The position numbers and the translations under genes were made by a program. A model generated the notes under the pieces. It made no database searches. It saw only the letters and a program-made list of their open reading frames with translations, and was not told the DNA's origin. 38,524 nt of DNA, from NCBI RefSeq assembly GCF_001462205.1, contig NZ_LKIR01000116.1, forward strand, positions 15,866 through 54,389, given 5' to 3'. The number at the start of each line of letters is the position of its first letter. Positions within the stretch are counted from its first letter, which is position 1. This DNA comes from Haloparvum sedimenti. Its GTDB lineage: Archaea > Halobacteriota > Halobacteria > Halobacteriales > Haloferacaceae. Of the stretch, positions 31,781 through 38,524 are shown piece after piece.

Positions 31781-31786
31781 ATAAAT
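31781..31786 (-). promoter_or_regulatory. TATA element of the alpha/beta hydrolase gene
   Basis: Minus-strand ATTTAT (context CCCCATTTATCGG) is 24 nt before the ATG, leaderless spacing. It lies just beyond the 3' end of the PHP gene. Confidence 0.55.
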
Positions 31787-31809
31787 GGGGTTGTGATCTC
31801 CGGCGGCGG

Positions 31810-32739
31810 TCAGCGGAACCACGCTGCGATCCGCGCGAGCCGGTGAGCACCCTGGAGCGCGCCCACGCGAGCCGTCGAGGCGGCGCTGAACGCCGCCCAC
31901 TTCGCGGTCGCGGCGCTTTTGACCGCGCCCGTCTTCGCGTAGTAGCCCGACTTGCGAGCGGCCGCGATGGCGTAGTGACGCGCCGCCATCGGAACGGGCG
32001 CGCGCTTTCCGCTGACGGTGGTCGAGCCCGCGCGGATCGCGTCGAGCACGTCGGCGGCGGTCACCTCGGCCGCGGACGCCGCGCCCTCGACTTCCACTTC
32101 GGTGAACGCGCGACCGACGTACTGGAGCGTGTGGGCGTCGCTGGCGGCGACGCCCGGCAGGTCGTGGACCGTCGCGAACCGCCGCGCCTTGCGGTTGCGG
32201 TAGCCCGTGAACAGCCACGCGTTGAACACCTCGACGGCGTCGACGCCGCGTCGCGGGGGAACGCGGTCGGGGGACTCGGCGTCCATGTCGGGGGACTCCG
32301 CGTCGGCGTCGCCGTCCCCGTCGGCGGCGTCTCCTGCCGGCCCGTCCGCTTCGTCCCCCGGGACCGGGACGTGTCTGCGCCGGACGCCGTGCCGCGACCG
32401 CTGGAAGGGATGGGGAACGACCGCGACGCCGCCGTGGTCGTGGATCCACGCGACCGTCTCGTCGTAGGGGGCGCGGTGGGGCGGCATCTCCTCGACGCCG
32501 ATCGCAAGCAGGTGGCCGTGGGCGGTCGACACCTCCACGCCGGGGATGCCGATCAGGTCGTACTCCGGGGCCAGCTCGGCCGCGCGGAGCGACTCGCTCA
32601 TCGTGTCGTGGTCCGTGATGACCACCGCGTCCAGGCCGATGTCCGCCGCGTGTTCCAAGATCAGCTCCACCGGCTCATGGCCGTCGTAGCTGCCGTCGGA
32701 GTGGACGTGCGGGTCGATGCGGACGGTGGCGCGCTGCAC
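31810..32739 (-). CDS. PHP-domain metal-dependent phosphoesterase
   Basis: This 309-residue protein has the PHP-fold metal motifs: H11-x-H13 with D15 (DPHVHSDGSYDG), D43-H44-D45 (VVITDHDTMSES), then GIPGVEVSTAHGHLLAIG, a later VVPHPFQRSRHG and ASDAHTLQYVG. PHP proteins of this size are often phosphoesterases acting on nucleotides or small phosphates. An acidic insertion (about residues 125-160) contains the seven-residue repeat DAESPDM/DAESPDR, coded by near-identical DNA (32266-32304). The C-terminal 80 residues are helical and Ala/Lys-rich. The GTG at 32739 is supported by a TATA box 22 nt upstream. Confidence 0.88.
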   Translation of the reverse strand: MQRATVRIDPHVHSDGSYDGHEPVELILEHAADIGLDAVVITDHDTMSESLRAAELAPEYDLIGIPGVEVSTAHGHLLAIGVEEMPPHRAPYDETVAWIHDHGGVAVVPHPFQRSRHGVRRRHVPVPGDEADGPAGDAADGDGDADAESPDMDAESPDRVPPRRGVDAVEVFNAWLFTGYRNRKARRFATVHDLPGVAASDAHTLQYVGRAFTEVEVEGAASAAEVTAADVLDAIRAGSTTVSGKRAPVPMAARHYAIAAARKSGYYAKTGAVKSAATAKWAAFSAASTARVGALQGAHRLARIAAWFR

Positions 32740-32760
32740 GGGGCCCGTTACGTCGGTCGG

Positions 32761-32768
32761 ATATATAA
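32761..32768 (-). promoter_or_regulatory. TATA box of the PHP gene
   Basis: Minus-strand TTATATAT lies 21 nt before the GTG at 32739. It supports that GTG as a leaderless start. Confidence 0.6.
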
Positions 32769-32856
32769 GGTCGTCCGCCGGTCACCGATTCATAATCCGT
32801 CCTACAAGAACGCGCTTCAGGGAACGGTTATGTCCCGGGTCGTGGTACTAATTACC

Positions 32857-34590
32857 ATGGGTGTTCCCGAGACGCACGAGGCGGCGGTCGAACTGGACGA
32901 ACTGCGGGAGTCGGGCCGCGAACTGGTCGCGCTCGACGGCGTGCCGATCGCGGTGTTCCACCACGAGGGCGAGGTCCGCGCGGTGAACAACCGGTGTCCG
33001 CACATGGGGTTCCCGCTCACCGAGGGGACCGTCGACGAGGGGATCCTCACCTGCGAGTGGCACCACGCGCGCTTCGAGCTCTCCTGCGGGAACACCTTCG
33101 ACCCGTGGGCCGACGACGTGGAGACGTACCCCACCCTGGTCGAGGACGGCACCGTTTACGTGAACCCGAACCCGGAGCGCGACCGTTCCCCGGCCGAACA
33201 CTGGCGGGAGCGGCTGGAGGACGGCCTCGAGCGAAACATCCGGCTGGTGATCGCGAAGTCCGCGGTCGGGCTGGCGGACGCCGGCGTGCCGGTGTCCGAG
33301 CAGTTGGAGGCGGGCGTCGCGTTCGGCACGCGGTACCGGCAGGGGGGCTGGTCGTCCGGGCTCACCATCCTCACGGCGCTGTCGAACGTCGCGGCGGACC
33401 TCGACCCGCAGGACCGCCAGCGCGCGATGTACCAGGGGCTGACCGAGGTGGCGAGCGACTGCGCCGACGAGCCGCCCAAGTTCGAGGAGGACGAGTTCGA
33501 CACCCGCGAGGTCCCCTACGACCGGCTGAAGGAGTGGTTCCGTGACTGCGTCGAGGTCCGCGACCCGGACGGCGCCGAGCGGTGTCTGCGCACCGCGGTC
33601 GCGTGCGGCCACGACGACGCCGAGCTCGCGGAGATCGTTGCCGCGGCCACGACCGACCACCGCTACCTCTCGACGGGCCACGCGTTCGACCACTTCAACA
33701 AGGCGACCGAGGCGCTCGACCGCGTCGGCTGGGACGAGGCGGACGCGGTGCTGTCGAGCCTCGTGGAGAACCTCACGAGCGCCGAGCGCAGCGAGGAGCT
33801 GGCCGAGTGGCGCCGCCCCGACGACCTCGCCGGCATGTGCGAGGACCTGTTCGACCGACTCGACGACCTCGTCGCGGCTGGGGAGGGCGAAGAATGGACC
33901 GAGCCGGACGACTTCACCGAGACGCTCCGTGGGTCGGATCCGGAACCGATCTTCGACGCGCTGGAGACCGCGATCCGGAACGGCGCGACCGTCGAGCAGC
34001 TCGCGGGCGCCGTGGCGTACGCGGCCGCGACGCGGGTCGCGCGGTTCGGGACGAGCAACGAGTTCGTCGACTGGAACACCGTCCACCACACGTTCACGTA
34101 CGCAAACGCCGTCCACCGGATGGCGGAGCGCGTGGACGCCCCCGAACTCTACCGCGGCGTCGTCGACGCGGCCGTGAACGTCTACCTCGACCGGTTCCTC
34201 AACACGCCGCCGGCGCCGTATCCGGACCCGGCGCCCGACGCCGACCCCGACGAGGCACTGGCCGACCTCCGGCTGTGCTTCGAGACGGAGGGCGAGGTCG
34301 ACGCGGCGGCGCGGGCGACCGCGCGCTACCTCGACGGGGGCGGCGACCCCGACCGTCTCAAGGCCGAACTCGGCAACGCGCTGCTGATCGAGGACACGAA
34401 CTTCCACACGTTTCAGGCGCTGGAGGCGGCGTTCTCACAGTATGACCGCCGCGAGGACCCAGCAGAGCGTCGCCTCCTCCTGGTCGCGCTCGCGCGCTAC
34501 ATGGCCGCCCACTACCCTACCCGCCGCGAGCGCGAGGGGACCTTCTCGATCGCCACCCGGCTCCACCGCGGCGAGGCAGTCCACGAGTAG
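32857..34590 (+). CDS. Rieske [2Fe-2S] protein with a long histidine-bearing helical domain
   Basis: This 577-residue protein has an N-terminal Rieske domain (about 20-105) with cluster ligands C47-x-H49 (NRCPHMGFP) and C66-x-x-H69 (LTCEWHHARF). The remaining 470 residues are predicted helical. They contain repeated-looking blocks with clustered histidines: H268, H275, H279 (TTDHRYLSTGHAFDHF); H410, H411, H420 (NTVHHTFTYANAVHR); and E512, D513, H517 (LIEDTNFHTFQ). Similar Rieske-plus-helical proteins occur in actinobacteria as far as I recall, without known function. The ATG at 32857 is favoured over 32830 because a TATA-like GGTTATG (32826-32832) overlaps the latter. Confidence 0.82.
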   Translation: MGVPETHEAAVELDELRESGRELVALDGVPIAVFHHEGEVRAVNNRCPHMGFPLTEGTVDEGILTCEWHHARFELSCGNTFDPWADDVETYPTLVEDGTVYVNPNPERDRSPAEHWRERLEDGLERNIRLVIAKSAVGLADAGVPVSEQLEAGVAFGTRYRQGGWSSGLTILTALSNVAADLDPQDRQRAMYQGLTEVASDCADEPPKFEEDEFDTREVPYDRLKEWFRDCVEVRDPDGAERCLRTAVACGHDDAELAEIVAAATTDHRYLSTGHAFDHFNKATEALDRVGWDEADAVLSSLVENLTSAERSEELAEWRRPDDLAGMCEDLFDRLDDLVAAGEGEEWTEPDDFTETLRGSDPEPIFDALETAIRNGATVEQLAGAVAYAAATRVARFGTSNEFVDWNTVHHTFTYANAVHRMAERVDAPELYRGVVDAAVNVYLDRFLNTPPAPYPDPAPDADPDEALADLRLCFETEGEVDAAARATARYLDGGGDPDRLKAELGNALLIEDTNFHTFQALEAAFSQYDRREDPAERRLLLVALARYMAAHYPTRREREGTFSIATRLHRGEAVHE

Positions 34591-34696
34591 GGCGCGGAGC
34601 GCGGTGCGGAGGCGCCCGTCACGGCCTCGTTTCGGCCCGAATCGGGGTGACCCGGCCGGTGAAACCTTTTTCCGCGCGCCTCGCCGACGTACGGCC

Positions 34697-35356
34697 ATGT
34701 ACGACGCCGTCGTGTTCGACAACGACGGGGTGTTAGTCGGTCGGACGCCGTTCGACACGCTCCGCGAGGCCGCCTGGGACGCCTTCGAGAGCGCCGGCGT
34801 GGAGGACCCGGACCTGGCCCACGTCGACGACGTGGCCGCGGGCGTGACGCCGGGCGACCTGGCCTCGCTGTGCGAGCGATACGACCTCGACCCCGGCGAG
34901 TTCTGGACCCTCCGCGACCGGGTCGCCAGCGAGGCGCAGGTCCGGGACGCCCGGTCCGGCCGCAAGACGCCCTACGACGACGTGGACGTGCTCCGGGAGT
35001 TCGACGCCAAACTCGGCGTCGTCTCCTCGAACCAGCAGGCGACGGTGGACTTCCTCCTCGACCACTTCGGGCTGGACGGCCACTTCGGGACGGCCTACGG
35101 CCGCGAGCCGACGATCGCCAGCCTCTCGCGCAAGAAGCCCTCGCCGTACTACATCGAACGTGCGCTGGAGGACCTGGAGGCCGACACCGCGCTGTTCGTC
35201 GGCGACAACGAGTCCGACATCGAGGCGGCCGACAACGCGGGCGTCGACTCCGCATTTATCCGGCGACCGCACCGGCGCGACTTCGACCTGAGCCGGCAGC
35301 CCACCTACGAGGTCGCGGACCTCCACGACCTGTTGAGCATCTGCGGTCGGCGGTAG
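34697..35356 (+). CDS. HAD-superfamily hydrolase
   Basis: This 219-residue phosphatase-like protein has HAD motif I D8-N-D10-G-V (VVFDNDGVLV), motif II S110 (GVVSSNQQ), motif III K147 (SRKKPSPYY) and motif IV D170/D174 (VGDNESDIEAADNAG). The cap region (about 16-90) is helical, as in the phosphoglycolate phosphatase-like group, so it may dephosphorylate a small metabolite; the exact substrate is unknown. Asn9 between the two aspartates is less usual than Leu, Met or Ala. The ATG at 34697 lies about 24 nt after CCTTTTTCC. Confidence 0.92.
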   Translation: MYDAVVFDNDGVLVGRTPFDTLREAAWDAFESAGVEDPDLAHVDDVAAGVTPGDLASLCERYDLDPGEFWTLRDRVASEAQVRDARSGRKTPYDDVDVLREFDAKLGVVSSNQQATVDFLLDHFGLDGHFGTAYGREPTIASLSRKKPSPYYIERALEDLEADTALFVGDNESDIEAADNAGVDSAFIRRPHRRDFDLSRQPTYEVADLHDLLSICGRR

Positions 35357-35370
35357 GGCGGCCCAGGTCG

Positions 35371-35402
35371 CTCCCGCACCGTCCCGCACCGTCCCGCAAC
35401 CG
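35371..35402 (+). repeat. Three tandem 10-bp units before pyrH
   Basis: GTCCCGCACC-like decamers occur as CTCCCGCACC, GTCCCGCACC and GTCCCGCAACC. They lie just after the HAD stop. The unit resembles the CCCCGCAACC array at 26069-26123. Confidence 0.65.
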
Positions 35403-35430
35403 CCCGTCACGCTCGGCGGGGCTTGATAAT

Positions 35431-35437
35431 CCTTAAG
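35431..35437 (+). promoter_or_regulatory. TATA element of pyrH-lysS
   Basis: CCTTAAG, in the context GATAATCCTTAAGAG, is about 26-32 nt before the pyrH ATG. This fits leaderless transcription of the pyrH-lysS unit. Confidence 0.55.
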
Positions 35438-35462
35438 AGCGGGACGGCGGAACTCATCCGTA

Positions 35463-36182
35463 ATGAGAGTCGTCGTTTCTGTCGGCGGGAGCGTGCTCGC
35501 GCCGGATCTCGATTCCGACCGCGTCGGGGACCACGCCGACGCGATCCGGACGCTGGTCGACGAGGGGTGCGAGGTCGGCGTCGTCGTCGGCGGGGGCGGC
35601 GTCGCCCGTGACTACATCGGCGCCGCCCGCGAGCTGGGCGCCAACGAGGTCCAGCTCGACAAGCTGGGAATCGGCGTCACGCGGCTCAACGCCCGCCTGC
35701 TGATCGCGGCGCTGGGCCAGCGGGCCACGCTCTCGCCGGCGGAGGAGTACGACGACGCGGCGGCCGCGCTCCGCCGCGGCGAGGTGGCGGTGATGGGCGG
35801 CGTGATGCCCGGACAGACGACCGACGCGGTGGCGGCCGCGTTCGCGGAGTCCGTCGACGCCGACCTGCTCGTGTACGCCACGAGCGCCGACGGCGTCTAC
35901 GACGCGGACCCCAACGAGAACCCGAACGCGGAGCAGTACGCGGCGCTGTCGCCCGCGGAGCTGGTCGACATCGTGGTCCCCATGAGCCGGGACGCGGGGG
36001 CGTCCGCGCCGGTCGACCTGCTCGCGGCGAAGCTGATCGACCGGGCCGGCATCCGGTCGATCGTGCTCGACGGAACCGACCCCGAGGTGCTGGTGGACGC
36101 GGTCCTCCGCGGGACGCACACCGGCACCGACGTGGTGCCGGAGGGGACCGCCGAGCCGACCGACTGGGCACAGGAGGAATAA
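35463..36182 (+). CDS. pyrH: UMP kinase
   Basis: This 239-residue amino-acid-kinase-fold enzyme phosphorylates UMP to UDP. It begins MRVVVSVGGSVLAPDLDSD, with the nucleotide-binding VVVGGGGVARDYI (about 40-52), LDKLGIGVTRLNARLL, the central VMGGVMPGQTTDAVAA and YATSADGVYDADPNENP. It follows the archaeal UMP kinase pattern; about ten acidic residues extend the C-terminus. lysS starts at the base after the pyrH stop, so the two form an operon. The ATG at 35463 has a TATA-like element about 26 nt upstream. Confidence 0.93.
   Translation: MRVVVSVGGSVLAPDLDSDRVGDHADAIRTLVDEGCEVGVVVGGGGVARDYIGAARELGANEVQLDKLGIGVTRLNARLLIAALGQRATLSPAEEYDDAAAALRRGEVAVMGGVMPGQTTDAVAAAFAESVDADLLVYATSADGVYDADPNENPNAEQYAALSPAELVDIVVPMSRDAGASAPVDLLAAKLIDRAGIRSIVLDGTDPEVLVDAVLRGTHTGTDVVPEGTAEPTDWAQEE
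36172..36177 (+). promoter_or_regulatory. Shine-Dalgarno site of lysS
   Basis: A perfect AGGAGG lies 5 nt before the lysS ATG, inside the last codons of pyrH. It indicates internal ribosome entry or reinitiation in the operon. Confidence 0.7.
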
Positions 36183-37892
36183 ATGAGCGCAGACGACCGC
36201 CGCGACCCGCACACGCTGTCGACGGGCGGAGGGAGCGGCGACGATGGCGACGCCGAGTCGGGAACGGGCGACGAGACCGACGACGGCGAGCCGACCCACC
36301 ACGCCTTCTGGGCGGACGCGGTCGCGGACGCCGTGGCGGCGCGCGACCCCGACGACCCGGTCGTGATCAAGGGGGGCGTCTCGCCGTCGGGCGTCGCGCA
36401 CCTCGGCAACTTCAACGAGATCATCCGCGGCTACTTCGTCGCCGAGGTCCTGCGCGAGCGCGGCCACGAGGTCCGGCAGGTGTTCACCTCCGACGACAAG
36501 GACCCGCTCCGGAAGGTGCCCCGGAAGCTCGCGGACCCGGATGGCAACATCGTCGGTCTCGGCGAGGTCGACGCGGGCGCGCTCGGGCGGAACCTCGGCA
36601 AGCCGTACACGGACATCCCGGACCCCTTCGGCGAGAAGGAGTCGTACGCGGCCCACTTCGCGTCGCTCCTCAAGGCGGACGCCGACCGGCTCGGCGTCCC
36701 CGTCGAGATGGTCTCGAACACCGACCTGTACGCGGACGGCACCTTCGAGCCGGTGGTCCGCAAGGCGCTCGAGCGCGTCGACGACGCCCGAGAGGTCCTG
36801 GGACAGTACCAGGACAAGGTCGACGAGACGTACGTCCCGTTCAACCCGGTGTGCGCGGAGTGCGGCAAGGTGACGGAGACGGTGACCGCGGTCGACCTCG
36901 AGGCCGGCACGGTCGAGTACGAGTGCACGGGGATGGAAGCGGGGGGCAACGAGATCGAGGGCTGCGGCCACGCGGGCACCGCGACGTTCCGCGAGGGGAA
37001 GCTCCCGTGGCGCTTCGAGTGGCCCGGCCAGTGGGGCGTCCTCGGCGTCGACTTCGAGCCGTTCGGCAAGGACCACGCCGAGGGGTCGTGGCCCTCCGGC
37101 GTCGACATCGCCGAGAACGTTCTCGACGTGGAGCCGCCGGTGCCGATGGTGTACGAGTGGTTCACGCTGAACGGCGAGGCGCTCTCCTCGTCGGCGGGCA
37201 ACATCGTCACCGTCCCGGAGATCCTCGACCTGCTGGAGCCGGAGGTGTTACGCTACTTCTTCGCGCTCGACCCGAAGAAGGCGCGCGACCTGAACCTGGA
37301 GCGGCTCGACCAGCTCGTCGACCGCTTCGACCGCTTCGAGCGCGCCTACTTCGGCGAGGTGGACGACGAGGAGCTGACGCGCTTCGCTGAGCGCGCGTAC
37401 CCCTTCGTGGTCGAGGAGGTCCGCGAGGAGCGCGTCCGGCTGCCGTACACGTTCGCGGCCGTGCTCGGCATGGTCGAGGACCCCGACTTCCGCGAGCAGC
37501 TGGCCCGCGACGAGGGGCACTTCGACGACGACACGCCCGACTGGGCGGTCGCGGACGCGCTCAAACGCGTCGAGAAGGCCCGCGCGTGGGCCGAGCGCAT
37601 GGACAACGAGTACAACTACCGGCTGCAGACGGAGCTCCCGGCGGCGGAGTTCGACGCGGACGTGGCGGCCGCGCTCGACGACCTCGCCGACTTCGTCGCG
37701 GCGGGCAACGACGGCGAGGCGATCCAGGGCGAGATGTACGAGACCGCCCGCAGACACGACATCGAGGTCTCGGACTTCTTCGCGGCCGGTTATCGCCTCT
37801 TCTTCGACGAGACGCAGGGGCCGCGGCTCGGCGAGTTCCTCGGCGAGCTGGAGACCGATTTCGTGGTCGACCGCCTGCGACGGGAGGCCTGA
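36183..37892 (+). CDS. lysS: Lysyl-tRNA synthetase, class I
   Basis: This 569-residue enzyme charges tRNA-Lys. It is the class I form usual in Euryarchaeota, with the HIGH-like H73-L-G-N76 (SGVAHLGNFNE) and the KMSKS-like LSSSAGN (334-340). Zinc-type cysteines occur at C224/C227 (NPVCAECGK) and C248/C261. The first 38 residues are a Gly/Asp/Glu-rich extension not needed for catalysis. The C-terminal helical domain has YRLQTELPAAEFDAD and FFDETQGPRLGEFLG. The start ATG directly follows the pyrH stop and has a perfect Shine-Dalgarno site. Confidence 0.96.
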   Translation: MSADDRRDPHTLSTGGGSGDDGDAESGTGDETDDGEPTHHAFWADAVADAVAARDPDDPVVIKGGVSPSGVAHLGNFNEIIRGYFVAEVLRERGHEVRQVFTSDDKDPLRKVPRKLADPDGNIVGLGEVDAGALGRNLGKPYTDIPDPFGEKESYAAHFASLLKADADRLGVPVEMVSNTDLYADGTFEPVVRKALERVDDAREVLGQYQDKVDETYVPFNPVCAECGKVTETVTAVDLEAGTVEYECTGMEAGGNEIEGCGHAGTATFREGKLPWRFEWPGQWGVLGVDFEPFGKDHAEGSWPSGVDIAENVLDVEPPVPMVYEWFTLNGEALSSSAGNIVTVPEILDLLEPEVLRYFFALDPKKARDLNLERLDQLVDRFDRFERAYFGEVDDEELTRFAERAYPFVVEEVREERVRLPYTFAAVLGMVEDPDFREQLARDEGHFDDDTPDWAVADALKRVEKARAWAERMDNEYNYRLQTELPAAEFDADVAAALDDLADFVAAGNDGEAIQGEMYETARRHDIEVSDFFAAGYRLFFDETQGPRLGEFLGELETDFVVDRLRREA

Positions 37893-37898
37893 TCGATC

Positions 37899-38198
37899 GT
37901 GCCCGAGGACCGCTCGCTGGACGACTTCGCGGGCGAGGCGAGCGAGGCAGGCGAGACTGACGAGGCGGGCGAGGAGTCCGCCTCGCCGTCGGACGCGCCC
38001 GCGGAGTCGACGGAGAACGGTTCGGAGTCGGAACGGACCGATACGGACTCGGGCGGTGCTGCCGCCGACCCGGACCCGGCGACGCCGACGGCCGACTGGA
38101 CCACGGGCGGCACCGACTGCGAGCGCTGCGGCGCGACCGTCGAGCGCCGGTGGCTCGACGACGGCGATCGTGTCTGTGCCGACTGCAAGGCGTGGTAG
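37899..38198 (+). CDS. Small acidic protein with a C-terminal zinc ribbon
   Basis: This 99-residue protein has a long Asp/Glu/Ser/Ala-rich disordered region (1-70) and a C-terminal four-cysteine zinc ribbon: C74-x-x-C77 (DCERCG) and C93-x-x-C96 (VCADCKAW). The ribbon suggests nucleic acid or protein binding. I do not recognise a family name with confidence. The GTG at 37899 is 6 bp after the lysS stop, so it is probably the last gene of the pyrH-lysS operon. Confidence 0.78.
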   Translation: MPEDRSLDDFAGEASEAGETDEAGEESASPSDAPAESTENGSESERTDTDSGGAAADPDPATPTADWTTGGTDCERCGATVERRWLDDGDRVCADCKAW

Positions 38199-38217
38199 GT
38201 CGGCACCCGCAAACGTG

Positions 38218-38262
38218 ACAATCCTCTTGTGATTTTCCGAGCCGGCGCCACAAAGTTCTTGT
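38218..38262. promoter_or_regulatory. Paired ACAA-N5-TTGT inverted motifs
   Basis: ACAATCCTCTTGT (38218-38230) and ACAAAGTTCTTGT (38250-38262) share the form ACAA-N5-TTGT. Their centres are 32 bp apart, about three helical turns. They could be operator sites for a gene to the right. The arms are only 4 bp, so chance is not excluded. Confidence 0.35.
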
Positions 38263-38420
38263 CGTGTGGGTTGTTACCATAGACCGAGAGGTGGTGCCCA
38301 ACTGAACCGACGCTCGACACACGGACGACGCACGCGCACCGCCCGCCGACTGCCCTGAACGGGGACACGGACGGAATCGGCAGCCGCTCCCGCGAGCCGT
38401 ACAGGACTCGAGAACGGTAT

Positions 38421-38524
38421 CGAACAGAGACCGCACGCGAGACGCACCGAACGGAGACCGCACGCGAGACGCACCGAACGGAGACCGCACGCGAGACGCA
38501 CCGAACGGAGACCGCACGCGAGAC
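38421..38524 (+). repeat. 27-bp tandem repeat, cut by the window edge
   Basis: A 27-bp unit starting CGAACGGAGACCGCACGCGA is repeated at 38421-38447 (one base different, CGAACAGAG), 38448-38474, 38475-38501 and 38502-38524 (23 bp, truncated). Because 27 is a multiple of three, all frames stay open through it on the minus strand, giving nine-residue peptide repeats such as RSPFGASRV. The total copy number is unknown. Confidence 0.9.

Larger units (their letters stand above)
38199..38524. other. Right-edge non-coding region
   Basis: The last 326 bp show no credible acidic ORF on either strand. Two copies of the inverted motif ACAA-N5-TTGT occur at 38218-38230 and 38250-38262, and a 27-bp tandem repeat begins at 38421. 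The minus-strand frames open here are generated by that repeat or run antisense to lysS, so I do not call them. Confidence 0.55.

Noticed and set aside
32830-32856. Upstream ATG for the Rieske gene adding MSRVVVLIT.
   Set aside because: The extra codons overlap the probable TATA element GGTTATG; the ATG at 32857 fits leaderless spacing better.
38274-38501. Minus-strand frames with nine-residue peptide repeats at the right edge.
   Set aside because: They arise because the 27-bp DNA repeat keeps all frames open. No conserved protein is seen.
38421-38524. Possible CRISPR array at the right edge.
   Set aside because: The units are contiguous with no variable spacers, so it is a simple tandem repeat.

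Overview
The window looks like the chromosome of an extremely halophilic archaeon (class Halobacteria, probably Halorubrum or a close relative). The DNA is very GC-rich and the real proteins are strongly acidic. Many genes have an A/T-rich TATA element about 25 nt before the start codon and no Shine-Dalgarno site, which is the leaderless haloarchaeal pattern. Marker genes agree: the tubulin-like CetZ, a bacterioruberin carotenoid cluster, coenzyme F420 genes, class I lysyl-tRNA synthetase, and several small families known mainly from haloarchaea. I assigned 38 protein genes. No rRNA, tRNA, CRISPR array or transposase was seen.

Layout. 0-2.5 kb: a small acidic protein, an archaeal tRNA t6A methylthiotransferase, a NYN-domain protein and a 51-residue membrane protein. 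2.5-4.7 kb: purine genes, with purU facing away from purS-purQ. 4.8-9.5 kb: ilvD, a CBS protein, an EamA transporter, a GNAT acetyltransferase and a membrane protein. 9.5-13 kb: the operon crtD-lyeJ-cruF, which turns lycopene into bacterioruberin, with an SDR dehydrogenase divergent from it. 14-16.8 kb: thiE, an MscS channel and cofG. 16.9-18.8 kb: cofC and cetZ. 19-21 kb: an NAD-binding epimerase-like protein, tmk and a small membrane protein. 21.1-22.4 kb: a divergent cluster in which two stand-alone RAM domains flank a TrkA-N/C protein. 22.6-25.8 kb: a probable DUF5813 protein, an ATP-grasp ligase and an amidohydrolase. 26.3-30.9 kb: an Lrp/AsnC regulator, a small membrane protein plus a Tat-exported penicillin acylase homologue, and carA. 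30.9-35.4 kb: an alpha/beta hydrolase, a PHP phosphoesterase, a Rieske protein with a long histidine-bearing helical domain, and a HAD hydrolase. 35.4-38.2 kb: pyrH, lysS and a zinc-ribbon protein.

The most interesting non-coding signal is a 17-bp palindrome, GTTACGAATATCGTAAC, found identically upstream of the Lrp gene and upstream of carA, with a related site lying on the carA start codon. It is a good candidate operator for the Lrp protein, linking it to its own expression and to carbamoyl phosphate supply. The similarity around the two identical sites extends over 34 bp in direct orientation, and these copies bracket the acylase gene pair, as if that pair had been inserted into a once shared lrp/carA intergenic region.

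Other unusual points are a 65-bp offset duplication of the purQ start that creates a coupled mini-ORF between purS and purQ, a 23-bp tandem repeat abutting the tmk promoter, a repeat- and hairpin-rich gap at 25.8-26.3 kb, and a 27-bp tandem repeat running off the right edge.
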